A DNA stretch of 64,000 bases from assembly GCF_040954835.1 (NCBI RefSeq), contig NC_090723.1:6644001-6708000 (forward strand), given 5' to 3'. Position numbers and translations under genes: made by a program. Within the stretch, counting starts at the first letter, position 1. The number at the start of each line of letters is the position of its first letter. This stretch comes from Lepisosteus oculatus (lineage: Eukaryota > Chordata > Actinopteri > Semionotiformes > Lepisosteidae). Below are positions 1 to 13,000 of this stretch, in pieces. The notes below the pieces were generated by a model. It was not told the DNA's origin. It saw nothing but the letters and a program-made list of their open reading frames with translations, and did no database searches.

Positions 1-1022
1 TGTAAGCAGGTGCAACAAGCAAAATGTCTCATAATTATGAATGGTTTTGGGTGGTGGTGTGTTTTTTTGTCTAGGGATATTGCTTCGCCCCCTGACCTTG
101 GACTCCTTGTGCTCTTGTTCTGTGTGTGTGTGCGCGGCTGCCGCCTCATGTGCAGGCTTTTCCTTTTCAAGGCAGTGTTAGGTTTTATGAATGGCACCTC
201 GCTGATATAATGGGGAAGAAACAGCACTCACTCTCTTCAATCTGGAGAAGGTCCTCCTGTGGGCAGCCGGTATTCCGACAAATACGGCCGCTCTCCTGCA
301 TTCACACTGTGCTCTTTATATACACACAGCAGCTTGTCTTCCTGCACACTGGCTGGTCACAGAGCATTACACTCCATACCTCAATACAGCTCTGCAGGTG
401 GCTACTATGCTCTGTAATATGAGAGGAGGTGGAAAAAGGTGTCTGCAGTTCTTAAGCTCCCTGTTTATACATTCCCATCGCTCTCCAGTCACCAGTGTTT
501 TTTTTCTGCAAACAGCAATATTAATCTCTTCACTTCCAGCACTCTCTATGAACAAGCACGATGGATGCCTTGCTGTACTTTAGATCTTCCTGTTACTTCT
601 TTTTTTTTTTTGCAATACAATGGTTCAGGGGCCTTTTTTTATGAAAACCTTTTTGGCTTTATGATGTCCCCCTCAGTAAGGGTCACACAAGGCCCCTTCA
701 AATAGAGCTGTTTAGGAAATGTTGAAAGTAGAGCTGCAGGTCAAGTCATCCACATCAGAGGGGATTCATGCTGTCTCGTGTGTGTGTGTCAGTTTGGACA
801 CTGCAACTACAAGAGCTTAGGAGCTTTACCTGAGTGTTCTGGGTCCCCCTGGACAGTCTCTGATCACCCAGGGGTGTCCCTGGTCCCTAGGTGAATACCA
901 TAGTTCAGTCTTGCTATGCTGGAGCCGTTGGGAGCGATCGTACCAGTTGGGTCTCCTCCTGTCATGGCCAGCATTGAAACGCAGGTCATTAACGCTGTGC
1001 TCTTCCTCTGCTTCTCTCCTAG
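1..1022 (+). other. myo1d intron (right part), no feature seen
   Basis: No upstream myo1d exon is recognisable: the residues expected before [10 protein letters not shown] are not encoded here in any frame. Short poly-T and GT runs only. Confidence 0.7.
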
Positions 1023-1093
1023 CTCTCGCCCACGGATAAGAGCCTGGAGTTTGACAGGGATTTCCGCATCAGGCACTATGCAGGCAACGTGGT
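1023..1093 (+). CDS. myo1d: myo1d coding exon (motor, first in window)
   Basis: The exon follows acceptor CTCTCCTAG and ends at donor GTAAGT. It reads [20 protein letters not shown] and continues GNV, ending two bases into a valine codon. It corresponds to about residues 492-515 of the motor domain. The segment [10 protein letters not shown] is a hallmark of class I myosins. Confidence 0.93.
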
Positions 1094-4000
1094 GTAAGTC
1101 GATGCCTCTGGGGGCTCCCTGGCTCCTTCCACCTTTCCAGGGGGTGTTCTTGTTTTTGTTCATTTGACAGTCTTGAGATCCCAGCTTCCTGCGTGTCGCC
1201 ACCCGGCTCACCCCACGCTGTCTTCTTCAGCCAGCACGACCAAAACCCCTCGTCTCCCTGTAGCATCTCATCTCAGTCAGTTCCCACTCGCAGCCATAAC
1301 GTTGGCTGTCATGCGTGCGTGTGCTGAGTGCTTGTAAGGTTAGCTGGCCCATTCCGTGAGGTGCTGCGTCAAGAAAACTGAACTGTGGAGCGCTGAGATC
1401 TGCTGCTTGTACGGACGGGAGCTTGGGGACCACGTTTCCAGGAACAGCAGCAGATCACTCCGGAGGGACCTCCACAGTGTGCTCCAGTGATATAGATTCA
1501 GGCAGGCACTGCTTGTGTGGCTCCGGCTGAGTACTGTCATTCTCCATGGGACAGGCTCCACATGGCCCTGTATGTACGTGCAGGAGATGCCTATTCTACG
1601 CGGCTCACAGTTTTCTCGCTGCTGTAGTGGAATAGTGTGCTGCTGAGAGCTGTCCACCATCAGCTGTTCTCTTGTGCTGGTGAAAAGTTTTCATTGACAA
1701 GTGAAGGTGCCTTTAGTCAGCCTCGGTTCTTTCAGAGCACAGCGGTGTGCCCTCGTGGTGTTTTGTTGAATAATGTCTAATTACAAATGATCTAGCTTTG
1801 TTATTTTGAATGAGAATGGGGAAATATTCTTTGTCTCTGCAGTACTCTATTTGCATTTGTAGTTTACTGGTAATGATCAAGGTGTGTCTTCAGATGGAAT
1901 ATCATTATTTTCTGAAAGTGGAGGGACAAGTGGTTTTAACAGTGAAGGTAAAGGGACCAATTTTCTTTAATAAGCTCCCAGCTAGAGACAATATCTGAGC
2001 TTGTTATGTCACCATGACTTACCTGTGAGTTTTAAAAAACTGGTTCCTTTAGAGGGGACAAGAACAGATTTTGAAAGCTGACCGTCTCATACATTTCATT
2101 CTTAAGTCTTAAGAATTTTTTTATTGATTGTGAACACCTTTCTCGCACGGCTTAGCTTTAGAAAGTCCTGTTCTGAGGCCCCTTTTGCTTTAAGTTTTGA
2201 TAACGTATCTCAGCTAATCTATACAACTGTTGTTTTCTTTTTGTGTCTTTTACACAATTTTTGGCTGTGATAAGACGCTGAAGGCCTGAAATTCTTTGTC
2301 TGCGCAGGTACTCAGTGGTGGGTTTCATTGACAAGAACAAGGACACACTGTTCCAGGACTTCAAGCGGCTGCTGTACAACAGGTACAAAAAAGAGGGTTC
2401 TGAAAACTTCTTCCTGGTTTGAAGCCTTTTTTCCCCACACTTAACCCTTTGCAATTACCGCTGCTGCACTGGGGAAAATGACAGGCTGTTTTTTTTGTTG
2501 TTGTTCCAGCCAAGCTTACCTCGTACCATGTTTCCTGGAAATGATTCTCTTGACTTGGAAAAGAGCTAATGTGGCGTGCAGAAAGAAATTTGTTATTTTA
2601 GTGCTGTGACATCAGCAGGTGTGTAGTGCTGTAAAAAAAATAATCAAGGTTCAACACAAGTGGAGAAAGCACAGCAGATCCCCTGTACTGGAGAGCAAGG
2701 ATAGTGGAGAGGTCTTCAATCAAATGCATCCACAATTACAAGAAACCCAGTCCTGTTTCCAGTGTCCTCTCCTGAGGTGAAGCAGTACCATAATCGTTGA
2801 AAGAAAAACATAATAGAAAAAAAAATGTAGTAGAAAGAAATAGTATGCATAATTTTAGAACTCTTCTTTTTCTGTTCTGTCTCCGTTTTCTTTTCCGTTC
2901 TCTGTCTGCCCTTTCACCTGTCTCGCTCTCTCTTCCTTGCCCTTCCATTCTCTCTGTGCATTTCTCTTGCTCTCTCCCACCCTTTCACTCCTCCTCACCT
3001 TCCCGGCCACTCTGTCCGTCTCTCTCTCTCTTAGCTCTAACCCGGTGCTGAAGTCCATGTGGCCGGAGGGGAAGCTCAGCATCACGGAGGTGACGAAGCG
3101 TCCTCTGACAGCCGCCACCCTCTTCAAGAACTCGATGATCTCATTGGTGGATAATCTGGCTTCCAAGGTGGGACTCCGCCTTTGTTCTCCAATCACTGAG
3201 AAGCAAGCAGACACACCTTCCTCCTCCGGCGTCCATCCAACTTCAGCACTGCTGTATTTCTGTCGTACAGCCGGAGTACTGTGTTATCACAAATGTTTTT
3301 TTTTTCTGAGACTCTTAGTCATGAAGATCCAAGAATAGAGTACTTTGATTCTCTTAACTAGCTCCGAGGTATTTTCAGTGCTTGTCATTAAGGCATCAGC
3401 ACTAGAGAACCTCGGAGAGTATTTTAATTTAACTATAATTTTCTATAGAGTCTTCCGTTAAGGGGGGCTTGCAGTGTGGCTCAGCCGGTAAAGGCTGGGC
3501 TTTGTGATCCCAGGTCTGAGTCTGGGTTATAATACTAGCCGACTGTTACTGGGGTTCCCCAAGCAGAGGGGCGCAGTTGGCTCATTGCTGTTAAGGGTCC
3601 GGTAGGGTTATTTGGCCAGGGCTTTCTCAGCTCTCGGTGTCTCAGTGACCCCCACGGCCTCCTAGATTCATGCAGGCATACGGTGCTGCCTGTGAGCAAT
3701 ATGCATCTCCTCCAGCTGGGACTCATCCCCCATGGGGGCCTGTGATGTGTTAGAAGTGTCTTGAAGTGGTGGGGGCGGTTCAGAGGAATCCACCTGGCCC
3801 TTCCTCTATGCGAGGCGAAAAACACTAATCGTGATTCCAAATTGGGCCGGTATGACGAAAAACACTGGGCGATTATGAAGTGACAAAAAATATACCCTCT
3901 CTGTTTCAGAATTCCCCACGTTTGGTGGAAAGGAAGCTCCGATTGCTTTGGTCCAGTCTAACTTGAGAGTTCTTAATAGGTTCGTGCAGTTCTCGGGTTA

Positions 4001-7000
4001 CAGTCGGAGAGGCAGGGTCCTTTCGCGGTCGTCACTGCTGAAAAGCACTCCCCAGCGGCGTGGTGTTGACCGGGGCTGTCCTGCTGTTGTTTCCGGTGAA
4101 GGAGCCCTACTACGTGCGCTGCATCAAGCCCAACGACTTGAAATCCCCCCTGCTGTTCGAGGACGAGCGCTGCCGGCACCAGGTGGAGTATCTGGGCCTG
4201 CTGGAGAACGTGAGGGTGAGGCGGGCCGGGTTCGCCTACAGACAGACCTACCCACGCTTCCTCCAGAGGTACGGTATCCTGGGAGAGTAGGGAGATGCCT
4301 ACCTTTTCGTTAGGATGTTGCTGAGCCCTGTCATGTGACACACGAAACGGCATCGAAACAAAATCACAAGAGAGCAGACAAGCACAGTGGTGTCTAGTAG
4401 CCTGGTATTGTGCATGGTGCAGGGCCTGATGTAGATGCTTACAGTATATAGAAGGGGGAAAATCAAGCTCTGTATTCTTATTCAGCTTTGCCATACAGTC
4501 TGTGAATTGTATTTGTATTTTTTGTGGTACCAAGGGATCATTTCCAATCTAAGTCTGCCTGACAGTGCTTGAAACAATACATTCACATCAACACGGAGGC
4601 AAGATCTAGTGACATGTACTGTAGATAAGATGAAAGTCCTAAACCTGTGTATCATCTATACATAAGACAATGTTCTGAGCAAGATTAAATTCACCGTTGA
4701 AAACTGTTGAATTAAAAGTATTAAAAAGATCTATTTAACGGTGCATTGGCTCAAAGAATAGTTTCATCGTTGCGGGAATAAAGGAAATTCCATATCTTTA
4801 TTTTCATAACTCGGTACTGAGTCAGTCATGACTTTACATGCCTTGATGTTGAAAAAGATTATAGAAAACTTAGATGCATTAGATTATACGATCGATTATT
4901 TAATCGGATACACTTAAGCTTCCTGATGGCGTAAGATCATTTCCAATAGGGGCATTTTTTTCTTGAGTTATGTTTAGTCTGCTAAACATGAAAGCTGTCT
5001 TCGCACGTACCTGGGGAAGGATAACTTACAGGATTTGCTTGGAATAAATCCCTTAGTCTTAGTAGGTGGACTGGAATGACCACTTGTTATGATGGCCTAA
5101 AACCCAAAAGGCTGGACCACACAGACTGTTCCCCCTATAAATTACACTTCAGTCTGTCTCTTAAACTCCAAGCACGTGGTCTGATTAATATTCTTCCAGC
5201 CCTTCAGCTTCAGTCCCCACACTGCCGTGCTCTGTTCTCTCAGCATTTTCACTGATCCTCTTTGTCCTTATCCCTGATGTCTCACCTTTTCTTCTGCCTG
5301 TCACTACCTGTGCCACCTTAACCTTGTACCAAGAGCCCTGACTTCTACAGCTCATTTATATTTTGTATATTTTAATGCAGCAAAATAAGAGTGATGTGCA
5401 GTTATAAATATTCTAAACGCCAACTTAATTTTTCTCAATAAGATCTGGAGTCACTAGAGCCCACATAGAGTCCTGTTCCATCTGCCCTAGGTTACAGCTC
5501 ACACGGCTTCATTCAGTCCTCAGCTTCTCTCACCAGAGTGTCCCCCAACCCTGCAAGCCTCACCTTTGACCTCTCGGCTGATCGGGACTTACATGCTCCA
5601 ACTGTTCTGTTTTCTTCCTGGTTTTAAAGGGGGAACTGCGACGCTATTTTTATATTTCGGGGTTAGAAAGAATCAGCATTGAGTGCATCAACCACAATAA
5701 AAGTACAAATTACACAGTAACTTGTAAAGCCTGCAGTTTACATCACCAAACAGTTTAAATTTCCAGGTAAGTGCAGATAATGCCCATATTCTGTGATTCA
5801 GAATGAGGCAACAAAACACCTGGTGACGAGCTGCCGGCTTCTCACAGTGTAAAGAAGCAGGCTTGTGAATACACCTCTTTTAATCCAATAGAAATATTGC
5901 TTTCGATTTTTGAGACGTTTTTGCCAACAGCTACTACTTACTAGCATGCAGATCACATCGGAAACATTTCTGCGGTGAAATATCTTATGCACCACCTGTA
6001 CTTATTCACTCGTGCATCTCATTAGGGTGACTACTGAGCAGGAAGGGCCTCGTCACCTTGCAATGCAAGTTTGCGAGATACATGGCAGCTTATGGTACTT
6101 TCACAAAGTTCACAATTTTGTGCTTAATTTGAAATATGTAATTCTGTAACATCAATTAATTTATTTTGTTACCGAGATTTAATTACCGGTCTGAGACAAT
6201 TGGGGGGTGCGGTTTCCACCTTTGGGGCCGGTGAATCTCTTGAGCCCCTGGCGACTCCATGAAGCTGTCCTCTCCCCTCGCCGCAGGTACAAGATGATCT
6301 CCGAGTTCACCTGGCCCAATCACGACCTGCCGTCAGACCGCGAGGCCGTGAAGAAGCTGGTGCAGGGCTGCGGGTTCGAGCACGACGTGGCCTACGGCAA
6401 GACCAAGGTGTTTGTGCGTACGCCCCGCACCCTCTTCACTCTGGAGGAGCGGCGGGCGGACATGGTCGCCAGAATCGTGCTCTTCCTGCAAAAGGTGAGG
6501 CCGAGAGGTGCCAGGGTCCGAGCCGAGCACAAACGCACACGGACACACGACACACCAGCCTGCGTTCCTTTGTGAGGACTCCTCCTTGAATCACATAGTA
6601 TTTTTAACTGCTGCACTGTACTCTGCAAAAACTACACTCCCGCAGGGTGGAACAAAAGGTGCCAATCATGATTTTTATTTACCTGACATTTTGCAGGACC
6701 GCAGAAAGGCTCTTAATACTCAAGGTAAATTGTGTTCATTGTGATTCCCCAAAAAGAGGAGTGGGCACCCAAAGTCCTGTAGAGGTTTTTCCAGTCACGG
6801 TACCCCTCACCTGACCAGGTGACTTTGTCTTATGAGCTCTAGAACTGTCGGCTTGTATTTCTACTCTCTCTTCATGTTTGGAGTGATTCTGACTGGTCTT
6901 ATGAGCCCTGATTTCTCCTCTTTTGAGAAATTACATTGTCACTAAGTTTGCAAAGAATGTGTCAGCGTTTGTAACAGGCACCGTGACCCTAGTTTTCCCA

Positions 7001-10000
7001 GAGGCTCACTCCACTTCCTGTTTGCCATGGCAACCTTCTGTATCGATACCCTTCAAGTCACTGTCCGGCTGAGTTACATAAACTGTCAGGTTTACCTTCA
7101 CCTCCAGATACAGATAGTCTTACAAAGTGCCCCTTATTTTTCATTATTTTTTCAGTTGAAAATCGCTCTTTTCATCCTTGTAGTGAGGCCTAAATAAAAG
7201 TTTCATGAAGCTTTATGTATGAATTATTTGTTTAAAGGAAGATTTAGAAAGCTTAAATGGAATGCATGGCTCAGTAAATAAACAAAAAATGAGGATGTAA
7301 ACACAAATGTATTTTTGAGCTAAATATCTGAAGGGTACATTGTGTATGCATGTTGTCATCTTATTGTCCCATGCTGTCTTATTCATTGCCTTTTGTGAGA
7401 CCTTTGCGTCACGTTAACAAAAAAATAATTTAAATTTGGGTGCAGATGTGTTTAACGTCAGGGTCCCGACGAATTAGAATGGTGGAGAGGTTGCTGTGCA
7501 GATGGAAAGCACAGAATTTCTGTTGACTCTCTCACTCTGGCTGGAAAGGGCTGACGTCACCCTTCTCTTCAATCCCAGTCTGCTTTGCTTTAGCTGTCCC
7601 ACATGCCAGGACAGGGGGCCTGTTGAGAGTCTTTTATTGTGCTGGTTTTGGAAGCAGAATGAGCTATATCAAAGAGGGGCAGAGACTTCTTTCTTTCAGT
7701 TGTCTGGTTACCATCAAGCACCCCACTTCCTCCCCACCCCCATTAAGAGGTGCTGCCAGAAAGCATATTTGTGGGGTCACTGGACAAAACCCAAACATTT
7801 TGTCTTCCCTTAGAGCTTTTCACCCAGGTGGTACTAAATTAGCCTCTTTTTTGTGGATCTTTCTATAAAGGAAACTCAGCCCCTTCTGAGAGAGCAGTGC
7901 AAGGGCAGTTCTCTCTTGGAGGCTTTTAGATACGGTGTTCAGGACAGAGGTGGCTTGGCTCCATTGTAACCTTTATATTTTTGCTGTGTGCAAAGTGTAC
8001 TGTAATAAAGTTCTCACCTTTTAAAAGTGGATTTTTTTTTTGTCTCAGGCAGCTTTTTCACCAGCTATTTGCCGTCTCGGAATGACTAGCATCTTGGGGA
8101 GCTTTTCCATTTAATTCAGCGGACAGTTTATCTGTATTTAGCGGTTTCTAAATTGATTTATTTAGCCTCATTGGGAGAGATGCAGAGGGTTTTAATGAAA
8201 ACACCTTTTAATGAAAAGGTAAAGCACACAGTAAACAAGGTTTTTTGTCTTGCTCAGTTAGAATTAAGTCCATTTTATGGTGTTTTGATCTGGAATTTAC
8301 ATGATCTCTAACATTAACTGCCTAAGTACTTTAAGATGGCTTTCACCATGGAAACATGCTACTGTATATAAAACAATGATTGATCGATTGCTGATGCACC
8401 TAAGAACAGTTAAAAAGGAGAGGAGACCCTTTGGTAGTTGGTGATCCAATTATATACCACCTAAAGGACGCCTTACTAGTGCATTATACTATTTTACACT
8501 CCTTGATTTTAATTCCATGCTTTTAATTACTGTACATATCCTATTATTTTGTTTGCCTTTTCTACTGTTTGCACACATTACCTAGAAGGTGAATTAAGGT
8601 TTCAACATACTCTAGGCATCCAAGTCTTTTTCATAAGTAGTCTCTTTCAGCTCGCTGTTTTCCTATTTTGCATTTAAAGATTGTTTTTACTTGAATGCAA
8701 ACTGCTGGAATTTTCTACATTTGAACATCTGCCAGGATTTGCCAAGCCTTGTACAGCATCTTGAATTTTCCCAAGCAATTTGACTTCTCAGGACTGTGCA
8801 GGACTTGGTGTATGTTCCCATCTAGAAGGATCTTCAAGAGCCAACACTCAGCTCCTTAAGACAGGGGTGTCAGACTCATTTCCTGGAAAGCCAGCTGTCT
8901 CTGCAGTCTGTTCCAAACTCACAGTTTATCTGATTATTTTCTTTCCCAGACACCTAGAGGATGTTTCTCAAGGTCTTGTACAGTTAATTACACAAGACAT
9001 TAACTTCATTACAGACACAGTTACCTATAAATCACCTCAGAGCCTGGTTAGATGTGTTACAATTATGCGGTTAATTAAAATATTAAAACCACTGTGCAAC
9101 TGAGAGGCTCAGGTGGAACGAATACCGGAAGCCAGCAGGTCACCAGATCCTGAGTCTGACACCCCTGCATTGAGACCTACAAGGTACCCGGTGAATATAC
9201 TCCAATCATGACCGAAATACACATTTTTAATAAACATTTAGAATCCACTGACTGATTAAACAAATACATGCATACAAAAATAGTATTATGTGACTTTAAC
9301 TGCTGTAGTACTATATAGGTTTACAGTAGGTGTTACTATATTTATTAGTCATTAAATCACTATATCCCGAATGTTACATTAAAATATTTTGGCAAAGCCA
9401 CTTAATATTTATTTTATGAATGCAGTGCCTCTCTTTTGTGTTCGCTGGTGCAATTTGGAACAGAAGAGGTCCGTGAACTTCTATACTTCTTTGATTAAAT
9501 CTTATCCTCTCCATGCTGTGTGTACCAGCCTGCTCCCCATCTCCCTTGCCCAGCTTTGCTCCCTTGTTTCCAGAATGAGCTGCTGGGGTTCGGGGCCAGC
9601 CAGAGACTGCAGTTTCCCCTGTTTCTGAGGAGGGAGGGATGGCCCCTCCAGTGTTTAGGGCGTAATTTCCTTCAGTAAATCCCCTTATCGGCTTCTGACA
9701 GGCCTGGCTCAGCTCTGCCAACACAGGGGCTGCAGTGGTCACTGGCACAATCCTTCAGAGAGGGAGCCTGGCTTCAGTGCCACCCCCCACGCCTGAGCTC
9801 CGTTTCTCTCCAAAGAGGGCCAGAGGTGCCAAAAGAAACGTTTATTATGTCCAGAGATTTGCCTTGTCATTTTCTGGGATCTACTTCACTCTGAACTGCC
9901 ATTCAGGGCTCAAAATGTTGCACAGAGCTTCTGTGATCTATGCCTTTTCCCATAAGCCAAAACAAATTTAATTCTTTTTTTGAAGTATTTCTGCATTTGC

Positions 10001-13000
10001 TTTTCATGTTAATTAATAGGAATGACCCGTTCATCAATCAAGATCCCCCCCCCCCCCCCCCCCCAAAGTTACCAAAAATGCAAAGCCACTGGAAGTCTTC
10101 CTGATGTAAACTGGTCTTTAAAACAGCGTTACGATGCTGGGAGTCACATGAGACATTTTCTCCTTTCATGTCCAGCAATATCTGACCTTCTATGCATTTC
10201 TCTTGCACATGCAAACAGTAAGACCCCATGTGGCACTGGAGACAACTGCATAACTGTTCATGCTTTGGTTTCATATTGAACCTGTAGCACAGAGCATCTT
10301 GCGTTGCTCTCAAAATACATCCACGGCCTTGTTTTTCTTAAATCTGAATTGAGGGGGAATGGCGTTGACAATCTCTCAGCCTGTCAGCCCCCCAGTCTGA
10401 GGCCGGCAGACTGCCTGCAGCTGTTTTTGCTTTCCAAAACTGGTGGTGGTGGTGGTGGGGGGTGTTCTCGAAGCTGACTTGAGGGGTGCGGATTAAATAA
10501 AACAAAAAGCAAGAAGCACTGAATAATGCATGCTTGCTCCTTTTTAATTAATATTTGATGGCCCCGCCCCCCAGGGCTGTCAGTGCAGTGGTGCGTGGGA
10601 GGGGTGCCCCCCCATCCAGAAGGGGGGCCTTACCGCCCCTCCCTTGTCAGGTACCAGCCCCTCAGACCCTGCTTCTGACGGAAAGAAAGAGGGAAAGAGA
10701 GACATGTTTTATTCTCTTTTGGAGGCACAGGGCCACAATGTGAAATCTTCAAAGGAAATGCAGCCTTATGCAAGGTTTGCAGGCAGAGACTGATGCAGGA
10801 CCCGAGCTGCTCTTTTCCAGGGAAACTCAGTCTCCCACCAGGCTGGCCTGACACTGTTTGAAGTGCATACAAGTCCGGCGAGTCTGGGTCACACAGTTGC
10901 AACGGACTAAAAACAAATAAAAGGAGGCCCTTCCACCCATCTAACATGTCTGTTAATAGTTAATTGATCTCAAATGGAGAAGGCAGGTTGTCAGCAGCAA
11001 CAATGGCTTGTTAACCGGTTCCATACTCCAGCAACTCTTTGGGTAAAGGCTTGCCTTCTGTTCTCAGTATTGAATGTGCTTTCCTGTAGTTTCCACCTTT
11101 GTGTCCTTTGGTCTGGGGGTTGCTGATCATTTTAAGCAGCACGCCTTCATCCGTTTCTGTATTTGTTTGCGGATCTGCTGATGGGTTAATACGGTCTTCT
11201 CATCGCGAAGAACGCATAAGCTGATCACGGGTCTTGCCTGCTCACATTTTCATGCAAGTAGCATCCCAAAGTAAAATGTCAGGAATGTCTTAAGTTACGG
11301 CTCATGTCACTTATGGGAGAAGCCCTGGCATATTCTTTTGAAAATGTCAGTCAGGCACTTGAGACTGAGGGAAGCAGTAGCTCTCTAAGATGCATACCCT
11401 GAGTCAGTACTTTTTTTTTTTGCCTTTTCACTGCTTGCTAACCTGGTTTAGGGTTCCTGCTTCTGGAACTAGTTGGATAAATCTGCACATCTTCTTCTCA
11501 CCCAACGCCTATTCCTGTCTGGTCTTCCTTTTTGGGGGGTTCCACCTGCTGGAATCGGACAGGGGTGAGGGGAAGAGGGGTTGTGGGGGTGGGTGATGTC
11601 TAGGATTTAGCCACGAGAGAGAGGAATAGTGAAGGTGCAGAGACTGTTACTGGAGGGAGCTGCACCTGATATTTAATTGATCCTGAAGTTCTTTTCCCGA
11701 CATCCAAGCTCCACTTGTGACTTTCTCTTTTCTGCATTCTGTATGTGTACACAGTCAGCAGTATAGAGCTGAGATTTAATAATGAGCCACAGTAGTCGGG
11801 TACCTCTTAGCCTTTTTCATGCGAGACAGGTTTTGTACCTTGTCTGTTCTTGGAGACTGCTCAAATGGCATGGCTTTATCTTTTATTTGGAGATTTCTGC
11901 AAAGATATTACAATTTTCTGTACTATAAACAGTTTTGCATGTACAGTTTAGATTTTTTTCCTGTGAATAAAAGAGTTGTAAGATCTGGGATAAGGTAGGT
12001 AGAGGAGATGATTGGTTCAGTCCGACAGACTGGCTACAGGATCCTCTTCCTTCAGAGAACAGGATTGAACTGAATAGGATGCCGTCAGAGGTGAGGCTGT
12101 TAAAGCTTCGTTCTTGTGGCCTACTCAGTTGGGTTTTTTTAAAGTTTGGTGCAGACAATTCTATATCTGTCTAGGTCCCCAGTTTCACCTGACAATTTAT
12201 GTTTTTACATTCCGGCTCCCAGTGATGACCTCTGGACCCAATGTGGGATGAATGAGGAAGCGCAGACAGTCCCCTCTCAAGCCAGTCATCCCCGGGCACA
12301 ATACAAGCTCTGTGTGCAGCGACAGCCAGGAGGGTCGTGCCCCGTATTGAGCAGCAGCCTGCAGGCACCTTGGGGGTCTTGGTCCGGCACATCACTGGGA
12401 TCCAAGGGAGCCCTTGACCAACTAATCCCAACGACGGGGAATCTCAGCCTGGCTCAGAGCGTAAATGTGCCGCCCATTTGAAAATGAGAATCTTTGTCTG
12501 GCTGTTCCTCTTCTAAGGCAGCAGCGTCTCTGTCCTTGCCGAGAGCTACAGCTCTCCTATTATCTGCATTGAAATGAGACTGAATCTGCAGACGTATGGT
12601 ACCTTGCAACATGTGTTTTGCCCTCATACCTATGGATCCGTGTGCACTAGGGCATATCTTAACTGCGTGTCGGCAAGTAGGAAAAAAAGTGCCCTGAGCT
12701 CACTGGCAGTCTGGCTGCTTGTGAGGGAAAATGAGGATTGATGGCCCTGGAATGAGGAAAGTCCCAAGATCCCGAAGGTGAATGGCTCCTGACACTCCAC
12801 TGCTGCTGTTTATTTACTGTAACTTACAGTGTTTTCACTGTATAGTACTGCTCGCCTGCTCCCTGGATGCTGACATTGTATCAGTCTTCAGCCTTAAATA
12901 CTCTATTCCTGCCTCCCATGAGGTATTAGAAGTGGACAATAGTAAGACGGACACTCATGTGCAGAAGAGGAGTTGTTTGCTCTTTATCACATTGAAATCC

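Noticed and set aside
3973..4533. 186-codon minus-strand frame
   Set aside because: Antisense of the myo1d exon at 4102-4268; no recognisable domain.
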